From: Euglena gracilis
Taxonomy: Eukaryota > Euglenida > Euglenophyceae > Euglenales
Reading direction: 5' to 3'
NCBI GenBank assembly: GCA_039621445.1
Contig: CP154957.1
Coordinates: 24,962,938-25,026,937 of the forward strand
Length of the DNA stretch: 64,000 nt
Each line of letters begins with the position of its first letter. Within the stretch, counting starts at the first letter, position 1. The position numbers and the translations under genes are program-made. The notes below the pieces were generated by a model. It was not told the DNA's origin. It saw nothing but the letters and a program-made list of their open reading frames with translations, and searched no databases. Positions 1 to 10,261 of the stretch are shown in pieces.

Positions 1-12
1 ATCATCTGGCCG

Positions 13-282
13 GTGATGCTGCCCAGAATTTTCTGGGAGCAACTCCAACGGTATCTTCAGCATCATGCTGAACGTACCAGGGAGAAGCTGCCGGATAATT
101 GGATCAAGGACTGGGAGACCCCTTCCTTTGATGTCAACGATCCGGAGCTCAACACCATCCGGAGTGAATCAGCTCCGCCGCGTTCCCCACGCCAACTGGA
201 GTTGGTTGAGGACCCATTAGGGGACCCCCAACACGACTACTGGCGTGAGGTCCGCGAACGTCCAGCCGATAAAGGCAGGTGA
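13..282 (+). CDS. Orphan 3' end of an ORF, unknown product
   Basis: An 89-codon open frame (or longer, since it is open to the window edge) ends in TGA at 280-282. It is rich in charged and proline residues (for example PELNTIRSESAPPRSPRQ) and shows no domain I recognise. It precedes 1.5 kb without coding features and then a retrotransposon, so it may be the tail of a retroelement polyprotein. That is inference only. The sequence after the stop carries three copies of a GGTATTCGCC motif between 330 and 405. Confidence 0.25.
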   Translation: MMLPRIFWEQLQRYLQHHAERTREKLPDNWIKDWETPSFDVNDPELNTIRSESAPPRSPRQLELVEDPLGDPQHDYWREVRERPADKGR

Positions 283-1780
283 GGTGTCTGTCAGCGCCAA
301 TGCGGCGTCTTTCAGCACCCTCGTCAGGTATTCGCCTGACACCCTGTTTGGGTATTCGCCCGAACAACCCCTTCGAAGACCCTTTGCGGTATTCGCCGCT
401 AGTAAGTTCCCACCGGGATGCTGCCATGTGCAGGATTCCGTGCGCATGCATGCACACCCCTCTCCCCTCTCCCCTCTCGCGGGCGTGCTACACGCAGCGC
501 ACAGGGCCGACGGCCTCTTTTCCTTTCCCTTTCTTTTCTTTTCGGCCGTTTGAGGCCTTAAGGCTGCCAGACAGCACAACTTTTTTGGCCTAAGCCAAAC
601 CCCCCACTCCTCTCTACTTTCCCCCCGGGGCAAATGCTGTCGCCGGCAGTTGGTTTTGTAGAGTAGGATTTCCTTTTGCGTGGTCAGGTTTGACTGGCCA
701 TGCGCCCTGCCCAGGTTTGACTGGTCATGGCCCCCTCCTTCCACACCCTCCCCATGGGTTTTCCTGGAATGCCCATGGACCCAACCCCAAGTGCCTTGGG
801 CACACCCAAACTGGGTGGATGGGTTTGCTTGGCAAGGAAACCTGCCAGCCCCATTTTCCCCAATGGGCTATAATATACTATATACCCATAAGCCACCGCA
901 GAATAGGTGAAACCATTTTGCGCGTTTTGGGCTTTTTGGGTCCCCTCCTTTCCGCCCCCCCCCCCTTCGAGTGGACCCCTGTGCGACGGAAAGGGCCCCT
1001 GTGGATGCTCCAGGGTGCAGTTCCCACAGACCAGGTCTGTGTCCGAAATCCCTGTGGCCAGAATGCCTGGTCCAAAGGGGAAATCGGGCATAGCCCTGGG
1101 AGGGGGATGTGTACCAGGCGTATGCTTCTGTCCCCTTCCGTTGAGGAAGTTAGGATGGAAGCAGATCCTATTAGGATCTCCTAATGGGTGCCCCTTCTCT
1201 CTCCACAGGTGGTATTCTTCTTACACCTTTTCCTTCCTTTCCTTTGCACCGGACTTGGATTTCCAGTCCGTCATCCCCGCATTGCTCCGTGCTTTGCTTC
1301 TTGGGAAGTGGGAAAAGGGTTTTTACTGTTACTCTGATTTTCAGTTCCCAAGTAGGTGCGCCAAGGCGAAAGCAAAGGCTTTTGGGAATTGGGAAAGGGG
1401 AATTGGGAATCAGACGTACACTCTTATCTGGGGAATCAAGAGGGACAGAGAAGAGACAAGAGACGTCCTGTAGAGAAGGCAAATGGATGCCAGGCAGACA
1501 TGAAGGCCAGTGGAGACCAAATGGCCCAAAGAGCCATTGGAGGCCAATACAATCAACACCATCCACACCACATCAGCCCTTGGGGGGGAGGCCCAAGATT
1601 GGCTACAACAGGTCCCCCACTGAAGGTAATCAGCCCCCACCCCCCAGCCATAGATGCACCTCCCCACTGCAGACACAGACCTTCCCTCATCTTTTAAAAA
1701 AAAGGGGGAAAGCCTGTCTTTGAGCAGCCTTATGGCAGGGCCAGAGGTGACCCCAGTGAGGGGCAGCCAGGGGGAAGGAC
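283..1780. other. No recognisable gene; leader of retroelement region
   Basis: I see only short overlapping open frames, pyrimidine-rich tracts and C/G runs. Near 1440-1700 a low-complexity, glutamine/histidine/proline-rich frame leads into the reverse transcriptase region and could be the remnant of a gag-like ORF. No motif supports this. Confidence 0.4.
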
Positions 1781-1859
1781 CCCAGTGATGTGGCTTGGGA
1801 ATCCCCAGACACATTACACCCAGGGGTGCCCCCTTACAAAGCCCTGCAGGCCAGCATTC

Positions 1860-2863
1860 CCCCTTGGGTCAAGGCAGCAGTCAGCAGAGGGGTATTAAAC
1901 CTGATAAGGGAGGGGATAATGGCAGATCTTCCCCTCTCCCCTCAGATGTCCTTAAAAGTTCCCTTCAAAACCTCCCAGGAAATAATGACTGCCCGGAAAA
2001 TTATGAGAGAATATGAGTGTGCAGGGGTAACCAGACAAATCCCCCCAGAGCAGGCAAAAAATTTTGTCCCTTATTTCATTATTTCCAAAAAAAGAATGGG
2101 AAAAGATAAAGGAGAGACTAAGTTCAGATTGTCGACATTTATATCTCCATTTAAAGGTTGGTTCTGTGGAAACATCGATCTGAAAGATGCTTATTTTCTC
2201 CTACAGCTGCACAGCAGCCTGGAAAAACATGTTTGCATGCAAGTGGTGGGGCCCGCATGCTTTGGTATCAGCAGCCTGCACATTTATTTATAACCCTCAT
2301 GAGAGTCTGGAAAGATAATGGAGAAAGGAAGGATAGGTAGTTTTCATCTACCTGGACGACATTTTGCTGTTAGCCCCCAGCAAAAAGACAGCGACCCAGC
2401 ATTTGAAAGAAGTAGAAGTGAAAACAGATATCCTACTGGCAGGTTTCAGAATAAACCTCCCCAAAACTGTCCGGAACCAACACAGGAAATAAAGCATTTG
2501 GGCCAATGGATCAACTTGAAAAAAGGCCAACTGGAAATTCCACAGGAAAAACTAAAATCCTTAAATAAGAAATTAGGAAAGTTGCTGACAGCACAAAAAG
2601 TGAGCTACAGAAAACTCAGCTCTATTGTGGGCCAAATCAGAATCTATTTAGTCTCAATGCCATTTCGCAGAATTCTGGCAGATCAACATTGCAAAATGGT
2701 GGATCTGCACACAAAGTGGGGTTGGGACCAGACCCTAACCATTACCCAGGGGGTCAAGGATAAAATTGTGGAGTTAAAAACATTTTCACAGCCAGGTGTG
2801 GGCAGGGCATTTCAATCACAGGGCTCTCAGGAACTCTCCTCAGACAGCAGCACCTGGCAATGA
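1860..2863 (+). pseudogene. Reverse transcriptase of DIRS-like element (frameshifted)
   Basis: The first part, 1790-2293, contains an F-V-P-Y-F-I-I-S-K-K finger segment and the palm motif N-I-D-L-K-D-A-Y-F. The frame is then lost. The second catalytic box Y-L-D-D-I lies at 2349-2363 in another frame, and a third frame (2318-2863) carries the thumb with I-K-H-L-G-Q-W-I-N. Catalytic aspartates are present, but at least two frameshifts separate them, so no intact enzyme is encoded. It is clearly a copy of a retroelement polymerase and not a host gene. Confidence 0.75.
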
Positions 2864-2949
2864 GGTGGTGCTAGACAAAGATTCAGGCCAAAAGGTGAAG
2901 GATTTTTGGAGGGTCCAGCATGCCTTCATACCAATCAAAAATAGTTGCA

Positions 2950-3400
2950 GGCTGCAGTGGAAACTGTAAAAGCTTTGGCTAAACCAAAACAAAAAATTGT
3001 GCTTCATGTGGACAACCAGGTTGCTGTAAGTTAATTTAAAAAAAGGGGAGGGAAAAATCCATACTTAAATTCCATCTTAAAACCCCTGCTGTATCATTTT
3101 CGGGAAAAGCAAATCAGTTTGCAGGTGGTTTGACTTCCTGTCCAGGAGCAATTGGCAGACACCCTGACCAGGGAGCAAAAGGACATAGGGGATTATACAC
3201 TAAACCTAAACATCTTTCACCAAATTCTTCAATTTTTCAGAGAGGACAAAACCCCAGAGGTGGACATGTTTTGCACCCCCGGCAACAAAAAATACCCCAA
3301 GTTTGTTTGTCGAGACCCCCAGCAAGGGGCTTTGCTGGTGGAAGCCTTGAATGCAAATTTAAGGGGCCTCCACCCAGTTAATGAACCCCCCCTCCTGGAG
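2950..3400 (+). pseudogene. RNase H and connection domain of DIRS-like element
   Basis: After the polymerase, translated fragments read K-I-V-L-H-V-D-N-Q-V-A-V-S, then P-Y-L-N-S-I-L-K-P-L-L and L-A-D-T-L-T-R-E-Q. These match the RNase H pattern of DIRS elements (a D-N core, then L-A-D-x-L-S-R). The following V-D-M-F-C-T-P-G-N segment matches the block that normally follows it. An in-frame stop interrupts the domain near 3030. Confidence 0.65.
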
Positions 3401-3599
3401 CATCATCCCCCAGTGGGTTCAGAGACTGATGTTAAACCAAGACCTAACTTGTCTGTTGATCGTACCCCACTGGGCTTCGACATCATTGTGGCGCCAATTA
3501 ATGTCAATCAGACAGCCGGGCAGCAACGTTTTGCTGTACCCCCTCACCCAGTGGGGTCTGTTCACCAACTGCTGAGGGGAGGAGATGCCCCCCCCAAGG

Positions 3600-4578
3600 T
3601 GGAATTTGGCCTGCTTGATTGTGTCAGGCAAACATTACAATCCCAGGAAGTTTTGATGTCCAGTGTCGACACTGACATAAAAAATCTGGGAAATGTCAAA
3701 AGGTATGGCTCAGCCTTCAGGACATTGTTGGGCCAATTGTTGCACAAAGGGGTGCCCCTGCAGGACTGCACGGTCCACAGGATGGCCGAGGCCATCCATC
3801 ATCTTGCTGTCCCCTGCCTCAACACTGCACGAAATGCGTATGCAGCAGCCTTGTGACTCACAGGGTTTGGTTCATTCAGGTTTTCTTCTCTTCTGGCTCC
3901 ATTGAAAAGAAGATAGAATGGCAATGTCTGCAGGTATGCCCACTTTTGGGACACTTTTGAGAATTCCTAGAAAACATCATCAGAAATTCAACACCCCTCT
4001 CACACCTGTCGGTGAAAGAGCTCAGAAACAGACTCATCATCTGTTGGAGGCTGTTGATCCTACGCAGTGGGGTTGATCTAGCCAGATACCAGCGAAAAGG
4101 CAGTTTCGTGGGAGGAAAAAAATTCATTTTGTTGCAAAGGAAAGGGTGTCAGTACCACAGGTGGGAGAAAATTTTGAATTTTCCACACAGCCCCCTCATA
4201 CGCCCCTGACATTTAATGAAAGAATATGTGGAAAGGACGGCAAACATGGTTGGGAACAAAAAAACCTTATGGTCTTTGGATGGTAAAAGACCTTTGACCT
4301 CAGACAGAGTAATTTCTCTCACCAAGGAAGTGTTACAAGAGGGGGGGGGTGAACACCAACCATTGGAAACCCCACAGCACCAGAGGGGCGGGGGTTTTAT
4401 GGTGGAAGAATGTGGGGTTGCAAGTGGAAGAAGTTCAGCAACTGGGTCAATGGAAAAACCTTGGAGCTTTTCAGGCCCATTATTTGAGGCTGGGAGCCGG
4501 ATCAAAAATTCAAAAAATTATGGCCCAGAGGGGGTGCACAGTACCTCACCATCTCGTTGGTCTCTGATTGGCCTCTGA
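3600..4578 (+). pseudogene. Tyrosine recombinase of DIRS-like element
   Basis: The C-terminal catalytic block survives in the frame running from 4349. H-S-T-R (4373-4384) is the HxxR motif, followed by L-G-Q-W and by H-Y-L-R, whose tyrosine (4481-4483) is the expected nucleophile. The N-terminal SAM-like part is suggested at 3640-3860. Frames change between the parts and the box I arginine is not obvious, so the copy is probably dead. This domain places the element in the DIRS/Ngaro/PAT group instead of LTR or LINE elements. Confidence 0.65.
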
Positions 4579-4980
4579 CTCCCACGACACAGGAAGGGGG
4601 AGGAAGCGACCAAGAGGGCGAAGCACAAGAAGAAGGTGAGCCCGTCCCCCCCTACCCAAAAAATCAGCCGAAAAAGAAAAACATACCCGCCAAAAATGGG
4701 ACCCCAGCCAAACAAACCCAACCACCCATCCTGAAACACACCAGAAAGAGAAAGCCATCCCCACTGCCGGCGCGGCCCCACCAAGTAACCATGTGTGAGG
4801 GAGGGGGAGGGGCAACGACGGCTCAGCTTCGCAAAGGTGTCGGAGGAGGCCTCAGCATCGCCAACTCCGGCAACAAAGGCGCCGTAAGAAGCACCCCCGC
4901 GCACACACAACCACACCAGAACAGAACAGCCGGCAAGGAAAGCAGTACCTCACCATATTCTTGTGCTTCGCCCTCTTAGT

Positions 4981-6450
4981 CCCTTCCTCCACCTTCCTGT
5001 GTTGTGGGAGTCCGAAAGACATTGCAACACGTGCCATTTCTCGCTGGCGAGCAAGGCATGGCCTCACAATGGCAAAGTTCGGAGCCCGAGGTGCCCACCC
5101 CCCGGTCTGACGAACAAACGTGCGGCAGACACATAACACATCATTCAATGAAACAGTCTTTGGAAGCTGAGGTATGCATGCAAACTCTCACCCAGTTGCG
5201 AATTTTTTCCCTTTGCGCTTAATCGTGATGTAGGGTGCCTTGCCCAACACACTGGTGGTTCTTTTGACCTGTGCAAAGACAGGGAATCTATGTAAACAGA
5301 GGCCTTGTGAGCAAAAAGTAAGCTGTGTACGCAATGTACAAATACCAGTGGGTAAACGGGGCTTGGCCACCCGAGAAGGATTGCTGATTGCGAGGGGATC
5401 AGTGTACGTTCCGCCCTTTCTCTTTCGCTTTCCACTTTTTTCTCAGAAAAGGTGCGGGAGTGAAAAAAATAGAAAATATAAACCCTTTGACCCCTTTGTG
5501 CAGAGCACAAGGCAATTGGAGAGGAGATTTTGTTCTGGGAACTAAGTCCCTTTTCAGTTGTTCTTGTTGACCACTTCGGGTCTTTATAAAGAGAACAAAA
5601 ATAACTGTAACGATCGGGGTCTACGCCCCTCAAAACAACTTACAAAACCAACCCAATAAAACCACAAGCTAAGTAGGAACCAAATGTTTCTTATTCTGCA
5701 GGGGATTCCCTAACTGTGACGTCATCACCAGTTAGTGTAGAATGACATAGCACTTTATGAAGCTGGCCCAAAGCCAGGCAACAGGAATTCTCCCTTTATA
5801 AGACACAGTTCCGTGGCACTTTGGCTGCGTGGTACACATCCCACTCCCAGGCTATGGCCGCTTTCCCTCCTGCACCAGGCCAGTCGGGATGCCAGGCACA
5901 GTCCTGTGTGGGATGGTCACCAGGAACCATGCTTGGTTCCAACTTATCTTAGGGTATAAATATGTCACCCAAAACCCGAAAAAGCGCAACAGAGGTTCCT
6001 CCTTAGGCGGCTACCTACTTTTGACGATAAACTGTTGGGGACAAATATAAGTCCATGTGAAATGGGGCTGGAAGGTTTTTCATTCCAGAATCCTGTCCTC
6101 CCAGTTTGGGTGTGTGAAAGGCACTCGAGGTGGTATATTCCAGAACTGAGGAAAAATTCTGGGGTGCGTGTGGAAGGGGTGGCACCTCACCATTCAGACC
6201 TAACCAGGGAGAGAAGAACTACTTTACAGAACCAACTGCCGTAGCCAGTTTTTGCCCCAGGCGGGGGGAAAGGAGAGGAGTGGAGGGGGGCTGGCCTTAG
6301 GACCGTGAAAAGGAATTAATGCTGGCGGACAGCCTTTATTGGCCTTAGGGCCGAAACTAAGTTGACTACTTATTACGGTGTGCGCGCTTCACGCTCTCCG
6401 TAGTCTTAATCGATCCGTGGCGCTGTTGCGGGTCTTCGTTCTGCACCGAG
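4981..6450. other. No recognisable gene
   Basis: Moderate GC, only short shadow frames. There is a TATA-like tract at about 5793-5804 (CCCTTTATAAGA) and an A-rich stretch at 5640-5690. Either could belong to a retroelement end, but no partner repeat is seen in the window. Confidence 0.4.
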
Positions 6451-6454
6451 AGCT

Positions 6455-6660
6455 TGTGGATGAAGAGCGCTGAAGCGCTTTTGGGACCTCGCCCTCGCGG
6501 GGGGGGGTCAGCCGACGCTAATTTTGGGACTTCGCCCTCGCGGGGCGGGGGGGGTGGCTTTCAACCGAAGCTGATTTTGGGGCTACGCCCTTTCGGGGGG
6601 GGGGGGGCGCTTTCAGCCGAAGCTGATTTGGGGTGAAGGTTCAGTTTTCAGCCGAGGCTG
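6455..6660. repeat. Imperfect tandem repeat, about 60-70 bp unit, G-rich
   Basis: About three to four degenerate copies of a unit in the order TTTTGGGAC, CGCCCTCGCGGGG, G-run, CAGCCGAAGCTGA. A second short G-rich array with a CTTCGCAC motif follows at 7145-7250. Confidence 0.6.
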
Positions 6661-7498
6661 ACTTTTTGTGTAAAGAAAAAGGAAACCGTTTTCTGGTTTG
6701 GTTTCGGTTATGACTGAAAAATCAAGAAAACAATTCGAAATTTTGGTAAGGTCGTCTTTTTAATTTTCGTCCGAAGACGATTGTTAACGCTGACGTCCGA
6801 AGACGGTTTATTTGTAACACATTGTCGGAAATTGTTAACACCTTAAAAACTGGTGCATATCCATGCTTTGTACGCTTTGATCCTGCCAGCCCTTGGGGAA
6901 GGGGGGGGGAATGCTGTCCACGGCATTTTTTTGAACAAAATTTTTCAACAACATTTACAATTCGAAACGCAAAGTAACTTTGTATGTTACAGCAGTGTAT
7001 TGAGACATAGCCTCCAAAGAAGTAAATTATAAAGAATAAACCTCGTTCGCGGATACGAGTATCGTACATAACGTACTTGTCCACGGCTGTCCTGCAGAGT
7101 AAGTCGCATGCAAGGATCATCCTTTCTGTATAAAAAAAGTGTTGTGAGTGCGGGGGGGGCTGTGACTTCGCACTTCCAGGGGGGGTGGCTGTGGCTTCGC
7201 ACATTCTGGGGGGGGGGGTTGGTGAATTCGCACCGCACTGCTGGGGGGGGGCTTGTAAAAATTTACGACCGTGGTCACTTGTAGTGAAAAAGAAATGTTG
7301 AAAACACTCAACATTCTTCTCATTCAGAAAAAAAATGTTTGCATTCTAATAAAAACAAAACGTTCGCCGTTCTGGCAATTATGGCTGTCAAGCCTCGAAC
7401 GCAACCAAACTGCAACCCTGGAAGCAGTACGGGTGCAGATTTCACTGCCTTTCACTGTACTGTGGTGTGTTTCTGTGTGGAGTGGTTAGGTGTGGTTG

Positions 7499-7690
7499 TC
7501 TGCTGCTGCTGTTGCCTGAAGCGACGGCGTTCCTGCTGCGACTGCCTGTCTGCTGCGGCTGCCTGCCTGCTGCGGCTGCCTGCCTGCTGCGGCTGCCTGC
7601 ATGCTGCGACTGCCTTTCTACTGCGGCTGCCTGCCTGCTACGGCTGCCTGCTTGCTGCCGCTGCCTGCCTGCTACGGCTGCTGGTGTGTT
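7499..7690. repeat. CTG/CCTG minisatellite
   Basis: A degenerate unit, GCTGCCTGCCTGCTGCG, is repeated about ten times. It produces alanine/leucine/cysteine shadow frames on both strands that are not genes. Confidence 0.8.
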
Positions 7691-8362
7691 TTCTGAGTGT
7701 CTCCTTGTACCCACTGGGGGTCAAACTTGAAAACTTTTTTTTCCAGCAGCACTCACTTTCCTTCAGCACAGCATAAACCAAGACTTGAAATCTTCATCTG
7801 GCGCTCAGGCCTTCCAGGAGTCAAAGAGTTCAGGACAGTTGCAGCCGCAAAAACAGAAATTTTGTAATTAGGATAGGCGCCTCCTAATTCAATTTTGGGT
7901 TTTTAAATTTTAAACCTGGCGCCGCCCACACACCCCTCTCTGGACACTTCGTGCCCACTGCCTTCGGCAATTTTTTTGCGGCGGCAAAATTGGCCTTTTT
8001 TCTTTTTTTTGGGCGGGGGCTGAAATTTGTTTTTTTTTTAAATTTTTGAACGCTGAGTCAGGGATATAATACAGCTGACAGGGATTTAGTCCAGCAATGT
8101 CCAGCACCAATAGGGGGGCAACAGGGCCACCAGCCCACCCGAGAGCCCTTGGGGCACCCTGGGTAAGGTTGGTCCCCCTCCCAACCTTCCCCAGGGCACT
8201 CCTGGGATGAGGGGGCCAGTGGGGGGCTGCCAGGGGGAGTCCCAGGGCCTGTGGGTAGGCCCCCTTGTAGCGGTCCTCCCACCTGGGCCCTGGGCCTGGG
8301 CCACTGGCCAGCACAATCTCAAAGCCAATCTTGCAGGGAGGGGGCTCAAATTGAACACACAA

Positions 8363-9058
8363 TCATTGCAAAGAGGCTTCACCACTTGAATCACTTAAAT
8401 TTGGGCTGTCCCCTGTGCCGACCTGGAGCCTAAGGTGCACTTGTGGGGAGGACCCTCCTTTCATATTTTGCCTCCTCATTCTCCTTTTTGCTGAACTTGA
8501 AATTGGATTGGGAACTTTTGCCAATTTGAAGCATTGACTTATCCTTCCACAGACAAATGCCACTTGTACTGGCCATTTTGTGGGGGGGACTGTGAACCCT
8601 GCCCCAACCAACTCAAACAACGGCGTGGCACAAGGATACTCCAGCATTCTGACAACAATGTCTTGAAGATCTTCCCACCAGGGGGCAGTAACCCACTTTG
8701 GGACAACCAACACCGCATGACCATGATCCTTCTTCAGCTTGCGGATGACATTTGCAATGAGGCTGAAGGGGGGATTTGCCCACAACAATCCAACAATGGA
8801 ATGTGTCCACTTCACTGTGAAGGAATCTTCCACAAATTGTGACCCAGGTCCCCACCAGCATTTGAATCTCTTGCTTTCTTCCAAACTGAATGCATCAATG
8901 TTGGGGGTCTTCAATCCCAATCTGTCAATGATTTCAACAACATACTGAAATTTTACTGCATACAGCTCAGATTTCCAGCCCAGTTTTCTGCAGCATTGAT
9001 CTTCCCAGATTTCTTCATCATTGACAATCCCTGAACTGACACTTTCTGAAATGTCCAT
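8363..9058 (-). CDS. Retroelement adenine-methylase-like domain (DIRS/Dam type)
   Basis: A 231-codon uninterrupted frame. The core reads as the C-terminal block common in protist DIRS-type polyproteins: a conserved F...I-I-D-R-L-G...P-N-I-D-A-F segment, W-W-G-P-G-S and D-S-F-T-V-K-W, then L-W-A-N-P-P-F-S-L-I near the middle. The N-P-P-F motif is motif IV of N6-adenine methylases. V-V-P-K-W and P-W-W-E-D-L follow. It is on the opposite strand from the plus-strand retroelement, so it is a separate insertion. It stays open while its neighbours are broken. A basic tail (R-R-M-R-R-Q) follows. The start codon is arbitrary because the domain is probably part of a longer polyprotein. Confidence 0.55.
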   Translation of the reverse strand: MDISESVSSGIVNDEEIWEDQCCRKLGWKSELYAVKFQYVVEIIDRLGLKTPNIDAFSLEESKRFKCWWGPGSQFVEDSFTVKWTHSIVGLLWANPPFSLIANVIRKLKKDHGHAVLVVPKWVTAPWWEDLQDIVVRMLEYPCATPLFELVGAGFTVPPTKWPVQVAFVCGRISQCFKLAKVPNPISSSAKRRMRRQNMKGGSSPQVHLRLQVGTGDSPNLSDSSGEASLQ

Positions 9059-9235
9059 TTCTTCTGGCCAAACTGGCTGACTTTTGGCCTCCAGGCCTTG
9101 CGCAACAATTGAACTCTTTGTGTTTTCTGAGTGTCTCCAGGGCTTTAGTTCCTAACCAGTTCCAGGGCTGTTGCCTGGGGCGTAGGATCGAATTCTCTTT
9201 CTCTCCGGTCGGGCCTTTCTTTTTACCCCCGTGGG

Positions 9236-9310
9236 GGTACCCGCCGGGACTCGAACCGGGACCTTTGGGACCACAACCGAGTGCCAGATCCACTCGGGTA
9301 CCGGTGGCGA
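9236..9310 (-). ncRNA. tRNA-like pol III element (degenerate)
   Basis: The minus strand carries a perfect B box (GGTTCGAGTCC) with a 4/5-paired T stem, and an A-box-like CCCGAGTGG about 30 bases upstream. A GGTACCC/GGGTACC pair could close the acceptor. The anticodon arm does not fold well: a T-T-G-T-G-G-T loop would give a His anticodon, but the stem is weak. I read it as a tRNA-derived or SINE-like remnant, not a working tRNA. A second T arm (GCCGG TTCGAGG CCGGC, perfect stem) lies at about 9411-9430 on the same strand and is cut off by a CTG repeat. Confidence 0.35.
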
Positions 9311-9428
9311 TAATAAGGCGTGCCGCCTGCAGGGCCTTCTCCGGTCTCGACCCTGGGCTGTCGCCCCATCACCGCCAGGTGGTCCGCCCGCGTTCGCTTG
9401 GGGTAGTTGGCCGGCCTCGAACCGGCCA

Positions 9429-9620
9429 CACTGGCTGCTGTTGCTGGCTGCTTCTGCTGGCTGTTGCTGGCTGCTGCTGCTGGCTGCTGCTGGCTGCTGC
9501 TGGCTGCTGCTGGCTGCTGCTGCTGCTGCTGCTGGACGCTGCTGCTAGCTGCTGCTGCTGGCTGTTGCTGGCTGCTGCTGCTGGCTGCTGCTGTTGCTGC
9601 AGGCCGTTACTGCTGCTGCT

Positions 9621-9655
<35 letters not shown>

Positions 9656-9745
9656 CTCGGTGTCGGTGTGTGTGTGTGTGTGTGTGCGTGTGTGTGTGCG
9701 CGCGCATGTGTGTGTATGTGTGTGTGTGCGCGCGCGCGCCTGTAT
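9429..9745. repeat. (CTG)n followed by (GT)n microsatellites
   Basis: GCTGCTGGCT/CTG repeats run from 9429 to about 9620 and pass directly into GT repeats to 9742. They give long polyalanine/leucine and cysteine/valine frames that are not genes. Confidence 0.9.
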
Positions 9746-10140
9746 AACGTGCACTGTTTCACCTGTGCGGTGCTTTTTCAGATTCACTAACAACAATTTT
9801 GATGCACATTGTATGCATTGTGTCACATTGTCCCACATTGTAAGTCAGGACATTTTATCACACTGTACGCCAGGCATTGTATGGCATTGTACCGCATTGT
9901 ATGCCAAGCGAAAGGTGCAAAATAAAATTGTTGTTGTTCGCGAACAAAAATGACTTTTTTTGTGGACTGTGACTACAATCCAGTTTTTTTTAAAAAAAAT
10001 ACTTGCCTTCTTAAAGGGTTGTAAACGTTGTTTTGCCTCCTCAAAGGCTTGGACGGTTAAAAACTGAGGAGGAATCCAACCGGAAAACGGCATTCAGTTG
10101 GTATGGAACACACCTCTACGGGTAATGACCCCAAAGTCAC

Positions 10141-10261
10141 TTGTTGCGTCGTGGCGGCGGAGTCGAGGTACACGAGCGCGGGCCGGGCCACCGCCAGCAG
10201 CGGGAAGTCCCGCCGCCACACGACCCCGGCATCCTCGGGTGGAGGGGCGGTCGGCGCAACC
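10141..10261 (-). CDS. SUFS: Cysteine desulfurase, SufS/NifS-like: one N-terminal exon
   Basis: The exon encodes W-R-R-D-F-P-L-L-A, then P-A-L-V-Y-L-D-S-A-A-T-T-Q, the N-terminal signature of the group II (SufS) cysteine desulfurases (R-x-D-F-P-x-L then L-x-Y-L-D-x-A-A-T-x-Q). These are PLP enzymes that strip sulfur from cysteine for Fe-S assembly. The exon is bounded by an AG at 10262-10263 and by a GT donor after the second glutamine codon (exon end 10141). No further SufS exons are recognisable at lower coordinates. Either they lie left of the window across a very long intron containing the retroelements, or this is a gene fragment. In euglenids SufS would be expected in the plastid, which is inference. 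Confidence 0.6.

Larger units (their letters stand above)
1780..4980 (+). mobile_element. Decayed DIRS/Ngaro-type (tyrosine recombinase) retrotransposon
   Basis: Three domains follow each other on the plus strand in the order typical of DIRS-like elements: reverse transcriptase (about 1860-2700), RNase H (about 2990-3360) and tyrosine recombinase (about 3640-4560). They are split among frames by frameshifts and stops. No integrase or aspartic protease is visible. DIRS-like elements move through a circular DNA intermediate integrated by the recombinase, so no LTRs or target duplications are expected; I did not find split terminal repeats. A 140-codon lysine/proline-rich frame (4557-4979) follows the recombinase and may be a tail of the same element. 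Confidence 0.75.

Noticed and set aside
9236-9310. Functional tRNA-His
   Set aside because: A GTG anticodon-like loop is present, but the anticodon stem has only three of five pairs and the D arm does not fit the normal length.
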